Part shown: positions 33,505-44,477 of the stretch, piece after piece | How the letters are laid out: each line of letters starts with the position of its first letter | Numbering within the stretch: the first letter of the stretch is position 1 | NCBI GenBank assembly: GCA_021464415.1 | Contig: CM038470.1 | Span: 23,399,601 to 23,463,600 of the forward strand | Source of the DNA: Lonicera japonica | Taxonomy: Eukaryota; Streptophyta; Magnoliopsida; Dipsacales; Caprifoliaceae | Direction: 5' to 3' | Length of the DNA: 64,000 bases | Notes under the pieces: generated by a model | Seen by the model: the letters and a program-made list of their open reading frames with translations, nothing else | Database searches by the model: none | What the model was told of the DNA's origin: nothing | Translations under genes and position numbers: made by a program

Positions 33505-33876
33505 GACTGGGTGTGTTTGGTGGATGTTTTGAGTTGAGTTTTTAAAATACGGTGTTTGGTAGAATTTAGAAATATGTTGAAGAGTGGATTTGGTTTTTTT
33601 CTGAATTTTTTTCAACCAATTAAAAATCTCTTAAAAAAATTTCAAAAAATAGTCAAAATGGATCTTATTTTATAGATCTCGACGAGAATGTTTTAAATAT
33701 ATATTTTTTATTTAATTTTAATTTTTGAATTTAAAGTTACGGTATTTTAAAAGGTTTTTTAGAGAGAGAAAGTAAAGTGAAATAAATTTTGGGAAGTGTA
33801 AAAGTAGATATGGTTTTGAGTTGAGTTTTTAAAATTTGGGAAAAAAAAAAGCAGACACCAAACAGGGGCTGAGTCA
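33505..33876. mobile_element. MITE, family D copy 1, in the SPX-MFS leader intron
   Basis: Termini GACTGGGTGTGTTTGGTG and the complement of CACCAAACAGGGGCTGAGTC. It shares a core with 53893-54209, including ATTTTATAGATCTCGACGA and TTTAAAGTTACGGTATTTTAAAA. Non-coding. Confidence 0.65.
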
Positions 33877-34396
33877 CCAGAAATTGACATATGTACATTT
33901 TTTGAATTTTGTTGGAGTGGAGAGATTTTACAGCAACTTGTTCGAAGCAGTAGGTTTAGCTGCCTATGCAAATAAGTGAAGATAGAGTTAGTTACTTTGT
34001 GACCAATACACCCGTAAACCTGTTTGTCTTTATCTGGCTATATGAACCCTGGTTGGACGTAGCGAGGACAGGTTAGCACATGTAAAACTATGAAAATGAT
34101 TTGTACATAAAGATGCTCATGTATTCGACATTACTAAAGGAAGTTTCTTCTTTCAAATCCATATTTGCAACATGCAATTGAGCTGGAGAATGTTGTGGTG
34201 GCCTTTTTCGGTACGTGCAGATTTTGAGTTACAATAAGTGATGTAATTTCTCTGTAATAGACTCTTAGTTTTCAACGTTCTAGCAAGCGTGGTACAATTG
34301 ATTTAGAGTTTGAATTTGTTTTTTAGGTCACTGTAATGTTCTCGTGGCATCTTTTTTTTATCAAGTGTTTTCCCCATACAATTTTTGCAGTGAGAG

Positions 34397-37300
34397 ATGG
34401 TTGCTTTTGGTAAAAAGCTGCAGGATAGACAGATTCAAGAATGGCAAAGGTATGTTCAATGTACTCTGCTCCAATCTATTGCAAATTTGAGTTTCGCGTG
34501 GTATATAGTTCTTCTGCAAATAAGAAAAGTGCTGTAATCTTAGCCAGGAATATGTAAAAAGTAATTCAGTTGTCTTGTCCTAAAAAATGATTCCCTAGTG
34601 ATTGAATAATTATAATATACATTATCATACATATTATCTTGCTATATACGAGTTCCTGAGTGAAAGGGAGACTGAAATTTAAGAATAGTAAGTAAAATTC
34701 TCCAAAAGAGTGATTGAGCAAAGGCATAAACACGGGAGAGTGTAGAATAGAATACTAGAATGTTTATGGCAATATTGATTACATCATAACAATTTTACAT
34801 ATGACACATGTTCTATAGATCTGGTTTTGATCCATTGTGTTTTGGTGTCTTTCAGATACTACATCAACTACAAACTAATGAAGAAAAGAGTAAAACAATA
34901 TGCACACCAGATCGAAATTGGAGCACTTGATCGCCGACATGTTCTCAAGGATTTCTCGAGAATGCTGGATAATCAGGTATGATACAATTATGTATGAAAT
35001 CCACGTGAAGATATACAAACACAAAAGCTATTTGGAGTTACTAGTTGCCACCTCTTGCTGATTGCCAATTTTTTTTTTGAAAGCATTATTATAAAATAGA
35101 TTAAGTGTACATCAGTACCTCTAGGCTGTTATAATCTTAAGAAATCTGCTGTGGGTTCTTTATGAGAAGTTTGTTTTTCAGAAGCTCATTACGAACTGCC
35201 TATTCCTCCTCCCAATGGTTGTCGAAACACTAAGTTCAAATTCAGTTACCCTAAGCGTTTATTATTGGTATGTGTTAATGGATTCTACACATGGATTTGA
35301 TTTTGAAACAAGAAGCTGTATTGTTTCAAATTGTTACAGAAGTGTCCAACTTCTTGGTGTGTTTGATAGCATGGAATTAGGGTATAAAATGCTTAATTCT
35401 AGGCAATTGAATTTCATGGAAAAGCATTTGAAGGTGTTTGATTGTTATTTTCTAGGTTAAAAAAATGTACTTTTTCTAGGAATAATGACACATTTTCCAA
35501 CATTTGGTGCTTGATTGCCCACTTTTTTAACTAGAATTGATTAGTAGAAGTTTTTTGCCTTTTAGCTCCTTCCCACCTTACCTATAATTTTTATCGGGTG
35601 AGTGTAAGAATTCAAGTACCTAGTGTCATGCATCATCTTGTACCATGGAGTTAGATGGAATTGGATTTGCATAGAAAATTAGGCAATCAAATTACACTAC
35701 CAAAAGGCCGAAAAGTACATGTTTTCCAAGTTTTCTGTGGAAAACTTTGCCAATCAAACACAGCTTTAGATAAATAGAAAACATGAGGCTTCATTTATCT
35801 TATTTTGATGACCATATCAAATTCTTTGTGTTTTGTGCTTAAGAGGAATAGTACATGAACTTAATCTCATCTTTGTTTATCAAATTGCAGATTGAAAAAA
35901 TTGTCCTTTTTCTATTGGAGCAACAAGGGCTACTCGCAAGCAGGATATCGGAGCTTGGAGAACAGCGGGATTCTCTTCAGGAGCAACCCGATATATCCAA
36001 AATAATTGAACTTCGAGAATCATATAGAGCAGTGGGGCAGGATCTTCTAAAACTTCTCTTTTTTGTTGAGATGAATGCCATTGGTCTGCGTAAGATCCTT
36101 AAGAAGTTTGACAAACGTTTTGGCTATAGATTCACCAATTACTATGTCAAAACTCGTGCTAATCATCCTTATTCCCAGCTTCAGCAAGTGTTCAAGCATG
36201 TGGTAATTAGCTCAAGCCGATGTATTTGTTTGTTGGGGATTTTTGACTTTGCCCCCCATTTTATATGGTTTTTTAAGAGTTTTCTCCCTACATGTGGGGG
36301 GATCTCAAAGAATTGCATAAAAACTAAGGGTTAAGTTAAAGGATTACAATAAAAAATTACACTTGCTCCGCTCCATTTTTACGTAATTCCTTGAGATTGC
36401 CCCGCATGCAGTAGTAAAATCTAATGATTGAAAAAAAATGGGGGTGAGTCTAATTTTGCATTAATAACAGAGGGCAAAGTAAAAAATCCCTTTTTTTTTT
36501 TCCTTTTGGTTGTTTTGATTTTCCCTTTAGACATTTCAAAACTTCAACAAGCTCTATGTTAGCCTTTTATGCAGTTTTTAGTCATGGGTACAAAAGAAGG
36601 CTGTAGGTAGTGCGGCTTGGGCTTCACAAAGCTTAACTTGAATCATATTTACAAAATAAAATAAAAAAATATGACTTTGCAGGGGTTAGGGGCAGTTGTG
36701 GGAGCCTTATCTCGCAATCTTGCAGATCTTCAGGATCGTCAGGGAAGCTACTTATCAATTTATGACGAGCCTGCTCTCCCTCTCCAGGTTTCTTAATCTC
36801 TTCATTTAATCATCTTGTTTGCATCATTTGTACTATATACTTATTCCTAATGCTCTATTGCACCCTACTTTTATTTCTTTATTTATTTATGTAAGGAATC
36901 CTCCTTTAAAGTAAAGAATAGACTCCCTCTTTTCAGGGGATAAATGGTTGAGTTTTTTTTTCTTTTTTATATGAAATTTCGAGGAGATGATCTTTACGAT
37001 GGGTAGATCATCTCCACCAATTTTCATAAAAAAAAATCAACTGGGAAGTGGGTGTGATGAAAAATTAATATACGTATGTGTGTATTTCTGGCTGTTGGGA
37101 AGTATTTATGGTCATCTTGCCCACTTCTTGATTGATTGTTTTGTTAAAATTTGGTGGAGATGATCCGCCAACATTTCAACCATTTGCCCTGCTCTCTAGT
37201 TGAAAAAAAGATGCTCTTCGGAGAGATCTCCATGCATTATCTGTTACTTATATACTGAAGGAGAGGAGCACTATGGTATGTATAGGATGTTATGAAATTA

Positions 37301-40300
37301 CCCTTTGCTTACTTTAGAAAAATAATAATAGCTTTACCGTGACTTGGACCCTTGACCCTTACTCTAATAAATATGAACTTAATGCATCATCACATTTCAA
37401 AATGAAAAATAATAATAGCTTTACCGTGACTTGGACCCTTGACCCTTACTCTAATAAATATGAACTTAATGACTTAATCAAACATCATCACATTGCCTCA
37501 AAATGTTTTAAAAACACGTCGTGTATCAAGAATTGCCAGGTACAACATTGCATATGCATTGAGTGTGCCACATGTTCTAGTTATTATTATTGTTATCTCT
37601 TTGGCAGGGCTGCACTCCATCATTTGCTTACCTGGTATAAGTTCAACTGCAGGAACCAATCATTGATTCAATAAGAGCAGCTGCAGACAGATTAACGTTC
37701 TCAACAAACTTTTTGAACTTTTTAGGGCAACATGCCCTTATTATGCAAGAAGAGTTGCCCATACCCGTTGAGGAACCTGTCGATGATGAAAGATACCATT
37801 TTATGTCCCTCCTATTGAACTTGGCCAACACATTTCTCTATATGGTCAATACATATATTATAGTCCCAACTGCAGATGATTATGCTATGAGCCTTGGTGC
37901 TGCAGCAACGGTTTGTGGTATTGTGATTGGTGCAATGGCTGTTGCTCAGGTTTTTTCGTCAGTGTACTTCAGTGCTTGGTCTAACAAATCCTACTTCCGA
38001 CCCCTAGTGTTTAGCAGTATAGTTCTTTTTGTTGGAAATGCCATGTACGCATTAGCTTATGATCTCAATTCAATATGGGTTCTTATACTCGGTCGTCTCT
38101 TTTGTGGGTAAACTCTCTCTCTCTCTCTCTCTCTCTCTCATTCACTCTCTATCCCAAGTTAAGAGTCCACTTTGAATTTTCCATGTTTTTAGGGAATGCT
38201 CTAATTCCAAACTAATCAATGGTTGAGAGCACAACTTGTTTGGCATTGTGAAATTTGGTACATTGATTATGTCCTAAAAGGAAACTTGACTGTTAATTTC
38301 AGACATCCCAAAAAGGAATAATAGACTCTCAATTTGAAACGGAGGAATTAATTAATAAATTCCAAATCTTCAATTATGTAGCTTGTGATAGTTCATTGCA
38401 TAATAAACCAAGAATGCATTCTAAACATGCTTGAGTGAATGATTTAAACATATTGAAGAAGTCGGTGAATCCAATTGAATTTCAAGTGAAGTATATTACG
38501 AGAACATAAAATTAAGACTATGTCCCATTATTGAAGTAATTTTACCTTTAGAGGAGCCAACTATATGTACAAACTGACTGCTTTTAAGGCACATAAGTAT
38601 ATTTTGGTGTAATTGTTAATCCTTTTTTTTTTCTTTCTGAATTTGCAGTTTGGGCTCTGCTAGGGCAGTTAACCGGCGATATATTAGTGATTGTGTACCG
38701 GTTAAAATACGCATGCAGGCTTCAGCAGGTTTTGTTAGTGCCAGTGCTCTTGGAATGGCATGTGGTCCTGCCCTTGCCGGCTTACTTCAACTAAATTTTA
38801 AGATATACATGGTCACCATTAATGCAAACACTTTGCCCGGTTGGGTTATGGCAATTGCTTGGTTATTTTATTTAGTATGGCTGTGGATATCATTTAAAGA
38901 ACCTTCTCGTCAGATTGAGGAGGACCATGTACCTCAAGAATCTAATTCTGGTATGTTCACTTCCATCTTCTGGCTTCTTGGTTAATTATATTGTTGATTC
39001 TGACTATATAATTTCATCAATCGGAAAGAAAAGGGATATTGATAATTGGATATCATCTATAAATTACAGCTAGAAATAAAATGTGAAAAAACAAGAGTCT
39101 TTTCTGACTTTGCCCCCCATTTTATATGTGAAATTAGAGTTTTTTCTCCTTTTGTTTTCATATGTATATATATATATATGAAGCGATGATGAGATCCGGG
39201 GGTTCTTTGGGGAGGGGAGGGAGCTCGAACCTTGGCGGCCCATCTGATAGCTCACATTCTTAACCACTAGCCCAAACCCAGATCTCATATGTGAAATTAG
39301 AGTTAACCACCTAGTTTCATAATTGTAGAGTTTGCCCCCCTGCATGAGGGAAAATTTGCATAAATTATGTAAAAATGGGAGGTTAAAGGATTACTTTAAA
39401 AAAAAAAAAAACCAATCTCTCCTCAATTATTGTCAAATACTTTGAGATTCCCTGCACGCAGGGGCAAAGTCTAATGATTATGACAACAAGGGGTAACCGT
39501 AAGTTCACATTAACAATAGGGGGCAAAGTCAAAGAAGCCAAAATAGTTTGGATGAATCGGATATCTAGAGCAAAATTAAGTTCTCAGCTTCATTGTGGGC
39601 ATTCTCTTCTAAACACTTTGGGGATTTGTCCGTTTCAGTCATCAACAACAATTGGGAGGCTGCAATTAGATAGTTTATAATAGTGTTTCTTGTGGTTGTT
39701 TCTTTGGAGTTTGAACATTGTTTTGTTTTTGTTTTGTCTGTTTATTTTCCTGTTTTGTTTGGGTGAACTTCTGGTCTACCATCCACTTTCTTGTAACTTG
39801 TTTCTTCTAGTTATCAATAAAGTGGTTTTGTTCTGATCAAAAAAAAAATGACGAACTGTTGCTTGGCTACATTATAAATGATATGTCCAAGTCATGCATA
39901 ACATAGGTTATTTTACTTATTTGATACTCCCTCTCAAATTAAGAGTCCTAAGTTGCCTTTGGAGACTTATGAAATTAAGAGTGTCATCTATAATATTCCA
40001 AATTCCCCTTTTCTAAATGGTTGAGAAAGAAAATAGCATAGAGTGAAAAAAGACAAAGCAATGTATCAGACTACAGATGGTATTTCATTGGTAGATAAAT
40101 AAATATTCCCTTGTCTCTCAAATTGATAGCCCCACATTGTCTTTGGCATCTTTTAAGGAAACACAAATTTCAACCTAATCAATGGTCAAGAATACAATTT
40201 ATTTTCTATTGTGAAATTTGGTACAGTGATTATGTCCTAAAAAGAAATGAGACTATTGATTTGAGACGCGTACCGGAAAGGAAAGCAGGGCTATCAGTTT

Positions 40301-43300
40301 GAGACGGAGTGTGTACAATTTAATGCCAATATGAATTTTACAACACGAGTTAATTCATGATCATTCCACTGTACTCAATCACTCAAAACAGTTCACTCAA
40401 AAATCTTGTTCTTAGTTGCTTCCTATTATTTCATTGGAAATTTTAATCAAACTTGTTAAGATAAATGTTAACTACAGAGTTGTCTCTTTAACTGCAGGTC
40501 CTGTAGAGAACGCTGCACTTGAAAATGGTACTCTTGGTCAACCGTTGCTCTTGAGTTTGGAGGACAACCAGCAAGGTGAAGATAGTGACCAAGAATGTGA
40601 GGCAAGTGAAGAAGCTCCTGAGGAATCTCGTAAACCAGTCAACTCTTTGGCAGCAGCATATAGATTGCTTACGCCTTCTGTAAAGGTATATATGTTCTTA
40701 ACGGGAACAACCACTCCTTTACATTGCTTTTTTTTTTTGCTCTCTCATGGAGGGAGATGATAGTTTTAAATGGTTGAACCAAAATACATAAGATGGTCAT
40801 GTGTGATTTACATGACAATTTTTCAGCCAACTTTAATGTCCAAAATGGACAGAAGAGGAAAAATGAAAAGCGGGAGATAGTTTAGGGGCTTTAAGGGCAC
40901 GCATTTAGTTCAGGGGGCATCTTGGAGCTCTGGGATAATGTAGGGAGCATATGGGTAGCTTCCTCTAATTCCGAGTTTACATTGTTCCAGTCCCAAATTC
41001 CCAATGACATTTATTGACGGAGTGTTTGGTAACACAGTTTCAAGCATTTGAATTGGATTGGGACCAAAAATCAGCTTAAACAAATCCAGGGTTCGGAATT
41101 GTTATACTTTTTGCTTCAATTGCACTTCCAGACCTTGGAATTGGAGTTCCCAGACACATGAGGAATTGGAATTCACAGAATTATAATTCCAAGATGATTC
41201 TATACTCCATTTTTTTAACCAAACAAAATGCAATTTGAATTCAAGCCTCCAATTCCAAGACATGGATTTGCTGTTACCAAACACACCCTGATATCATTGT
41301 TAGCTTGGCCAGTCATTAGGTTTTCTTTAGAACAGCAAAAAAGGTGTTAATCAAAAGTTCTTTTTGTCTCCTCTGAAAACCAGCCTTTTCAATAGTTTCC
41401 AAGGGAAACTGCGGCTATTAACCCAAGCCTGGAACTGAACCAGTTAGCTTTTGGAAACTTGACTGTAATTTCCACCATATTTTGACTTGTGAGTCAAACC
41501 ACATGATATATATGTCTAATTAATATTATGGATTGTAATATAGGTTATAAATTAATAAAATGATGTTGGCAAGTTACCATTCTCTTACTTTAGACTTGCT
41601 TGCTCTCGGATTTCTTCACTCTTTCATTGTCCCCTATTACCTAGTTATGTTTTTCTTCGTAGCAGTAGGATTTTGAAAGAAAAATAGAGAGTAAGGAGGA
41701 ACTCAGATATTGAGCTCATTATTTTCAGGAAAGAAAAAATCTATTTTTACACGGAGAGTCTCTCTGAAGGGCATTTTTCTTTTAAGAAAAGACCGGACTT
41801 CCCCTATTGAAAGGCTAAATGATTGATCTTTTTTCTGAAATTTGGTGCAAATGACCTCCATGATAAATAGATCATCTCCACTTGATTGGATAAAAAATAT
41901 TCAATTAGGAAGTGGGTGAAATGCCATAAAAAAAATCAATTGCTGAAATCGCACATATATATACACACACATTTATATATCAATTTTTCATCTTGCTCAC
42001 TTCCCCATTAATTTTTTTGATGAAATATGTTGGATATGATCTACTCATTAGGGAGATCATCTCCATATTTGATAAAAAAATTCAACTATTTACCCCTTCA
42101 AAAGGGGAAGTCCGTTCTTCTCTTAAAGCAAGGATGTCCTCAGAGAGAAAGAGAGAGCCTGTATTCATACATTTTAGTTAAGTCTGCCCCCTTGAATCTT
42201 GAAAAACACAGTACTACAATCTATATATGCCTATATCGAGTCCCTTGCATACTGAGTTTGTGATATCCTTGAGTTGTGTTATTAATCCGTACCATCCGTT
42301 CTTTATGAAATCTTGAATGCTAGGTATCCAAGATCCTATACTCGAGCTTGCTACAGTACATCTCCGTTACATGACCTCTCACATGGAATTCTTTTCAACT
42401 TTTTTTTTTCAGGTTCAGTTGTTGATATACTTCATGCTGAAGTACGCAATGGAGATTTTACTATCGGAATCTAGTGTTGTCACCACACATTACTTTAATT
42501 GGTCCACTAGCTCCGTAGCAATTTTTCTAGCATGCCTTGGCATAACAGTTCTCCCTGTAAACATCATTGTTGGTAACTACATAAGCAACATGTTTGAAGA
42601 CAGGTAATTTTTCTTGAAGTTACATAGATTCTCTTTAATAACATTGGATATGCTTTGGGTATGTGTTCATTTACAAATGCAATTCAATAGGTTCATTCAG
42701 AACACATTTTTCGGAGGTCCGTTTTTTGTAATGGTTCAGGTTTGGGGTCCCTTTTTTAAAGATTGATTGGGTATGGATTCTAAGATAAAAACCTAGCATG
42801 GGTTGGGTTTTCGTCAATTTGACTGGTTTGACAAGACCCAACCCAGATATAATATTTTCTTTTTCTTTTTCTTTAAAATCCCTTATAATATATAATAAGT
42901 ATCTTATAATTTTGATGGGCGGGGACTGGGGATGGGTCAGGACGGAGCAGGATGGTTAGGCCTTATGCATATATAGTGAATGGGATGGGATCCGGACTTT
43001 TTCAAAACAAAACTCGCACCAGGTCGTCGGCTTCAGTTCCAGGCCAGGTCAGCCATATTTATAGATGGGTCTAGTTCCAGTTTGAGCAATCCCACCCCAA
43101 ACCCAACCTTTTGCTATCCCTGTTTGATTCTGCATTCAACATTGAATATCCGGAGTTTAGCTGTCAGAGGTTAAAATAAACAAATGGCCCCTTTTGGATC
43201 TAAAACCAATTCTGCTATGGAATCTAATTTATGCCAATTAGATATGTAATATCTTGCAGCAAGTGGTGGCTCTATTTTGTTCATTGGATTTCCATCTTGT

Positions 43301-44477
43301 ATAGTTCAAGATTTAAGCACCGAGGGTTATCTTTGAAATGTTTATTCTAACATACTCATTGAAGTATTGGCGAATATCCATCACATTAATCTGTACCCTT
43401 TTTTACTAGCTTTGCTAATTTGTTCATTTTCCTTATCCCTCTGGTTGCAGGCAAATTTTGCTGGCATCTGAATTCATGGTTTGTTTGGGAATTCTCCTAA
43501 GCTTCAACTTAATAATCCCGTATTCCGTGCCACAGTATGTCTGCTCAGGACTCGTATTGTTCGTATTTGCCGAAGTATTAGAAGGTAAGAGTTATGCTTG
43601 TGATCATCTTATTAACTTTTTTACGGGTACTTAATATAGGACACTTAATCTGAGAGGTACCAAAGGAAAGTGGGATACGATAGGGCTATAAACGAGCTGA
43701 GCTAAGCCAAGCTGGGCCATGGAGCTTAAAAATATGTTCCAGCTTGGTTTGTTTAGCTTTTGAACCGAGCTCTGACAGATTTATTACCAAGCCAAGCTCT
43801 AGTTACTTTATTTTTTGACAAATTTATACAATGTGTATGAACTCTTCAAGCCGAGCTCAATAGCAGCAGGAGTTCCAAAATTTAATCAAGTTTGGTTTAT
43901 TCATCATATAATGAATCTCAAATAAGCATCTTCGACGTTGAACTCCCAACAAGAGGAAGGATTTCCTGCCCCTCTCTTTCTTGTCGAGTTCCTCTTGAGT
44001 ATAATCATTCTAGAAGAGTTGAAGAATTCTGGATTGTTAGTTTAAAATTATATGGTTGACATTTGACAAGTAGCTTATGTCTAAATTAGTCCTTGCTAGA
44101 GGCAAGCGCTCTGGCAAAATCCAAGCAATCCAATTTTAAAAAGTCAGTTCTGATTTACTACTACTCTCTCTATACATTTTTAAACTCGATGCCATTTGTT
44201 TTGATTTCTTGATTCTACAATTGTTTTGTTAAATCCAGGTGTCAACTTAGCACTCCTCTCACGGGTAATGTCGTCGAGGCTTTCTCGTGGGACCTATAAT
44301 GGCGGCCTCCTATCAACCGAAGCTGGGACACTCGCTAGAGTGATTGCAGACGCCACCATAACCCTAGCCGGGTTCGCGGGTGAGAGTAGGCTCTTGAATG
44401 TGACCCTACTTCCATCCCTCGTAATTTGCGTATCTTCGATCATCGCCACCTGCTATACCTACAATTCTCTATACTGA
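34397..44477 (+). CDS. PHT5;1: SPX-MFS vacuolar phosphate transporter (PHT5/VPT family), 10 coding exons
   Basis: Moves phosphate into the vacuole across the tonoplast and senses phosphate status through inositol pyrophosphates bound by its SPX domain. Exons: 34397-34449, 34856-34976, 35891-36202, 36683-36787, 37653-38107, 38649-38950, 40498-40685, 42413-42603, 43451-43584, 44239-44477; 2,100 nt, 699 residues, no stops, all phases fit. SPX domain about residues 1-145, beginning MVAFGKKLQ, with the basic patches [11 protein letters not shown] and [12 protein letters not shown] that bind the ligand. The membrane part starts near residue 246 ([16 protein letters not shown]) with MFS helices, including [21 protein letters not shown], and an acidic cytosolic loop ([18 protein letters not shown]). 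The length and end (TYNSLY) match the family. It is most like Arabidopsis PHT5;1/VPT1, supported by linkage to NRPD1. Leader intron 7.3 kb. Confidence 0.93.
35353..35766. mobile_element. MITE in SPX-MFS intron
   Basis: TTCTTGGTGTGTTTGATAGC on the left and the complement of CCAATCAAACACAGCTTTAG on the right. The ends of the interior (TTTCATGGAAAAGC / GTTTTCTGTGGAAAAC) are also paired. Non-coding, about 410 bp, between exons 2 and 3 of the coding region. Confidence 0.5.
36237..36495. mobile_element. Foldback element, family A copy 5
   Basis: Begins TTTTTGACTTTGCCCCCC, ends GAGGGCAAAGTAAAAAA, with paired inner segments ACATGTGGGGGGATCTCAAAG and CTTGAGATTGCCCC. It starts only about 35 bp after the donor of coding exon 3. 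Confidence 0.7.
37317..37470 (+). repeat. Tandem duplication of about 86 bp in SPX-MFS intron
   Basis: The segment AATAATAATAGCTTTACCG ... AATATGAACTTAATG occurs at 37318-37384 and again at 37404-37470, identical over about 66 bp. It is a recent local duplication in the intron before coding exon 5, non-coding. Confidence 0.85.
38112..38140 (+). repeat. (CT)n microsatellite next to a splice donor
   Basis: A CT run of about 14 units starts a few bases after the donor GTAAAC of coding exon 5 (38108). Confidence 0.85.
38146..38345. mobile_element. Stowaway-like MITE in SPX-MFS intron
   Basis: TATCCCAAGTTAAGAGTCC on the left and the complement of GACTCTCAATTTGAAACGGAGG on the right. Its interior (CTAATCAATGGTTGAGA...GTGAAATTTGGTACATTGATTATGTCC) matches 40108-40310. 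Confidence 0.6.
39106..39535. mobile_element. Foldback element, family A copy 6, with a nested SINE
   Basis: It begins CTGACTTTGCCCCCC and ends TAGGGGGCAAAGTCAAAG, the best preserved pair of ends in the family. The paired inner segments are CCCCCCTGCATGAGGG and CCTGCACGCAGGGGC. A SINE is inserted at 39142-39286, so the foldback element is the older of the two. Confidence 0.7.
39142..39286 (-). mobile_element. tRNA-derived SINE inside the foldback element
   Basis: On the minus strand: A-box-like GGGCTAGTGGTTAAG and B-box GGTTCGAGCTCCC, with a (TA)n-rich tail read on + at 39164-39179. A perfect 18-bp TSD (ATATGTGAAATTAGAGTT) lies at 39124-39141 and 39287-39304. No coding capacity, as for all SINEs. 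Confidence 0.88.
40108..40312. mobile_element. Stowaway-like MITE in SPX-MFS intron
   Basis: CCCTTGTCTCTCAAATTGATAG on the left, and ATCAGTTTGAGACGGAG on the right, with the interior shared with 38146-38345. A partial end of the same family (ACTCCCTCTCAAATTAAGAG) lies at about 39926-39945. Confidence 0.6.
41019..41289. mobile_element. MITE in SPX-MFS intron
   Basis: GGAGTGTTTGGTAACA and the complement of TGTTACCAAACACACCC form clear terminal inverted repeats. The interior carries mirrored runs of AATTGGAATT-type words. About 270 bp, non-coding. The rest of this 1.7 kb intron (41290-42412) shows only AT-rich sequence. Confidence 0.65.
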
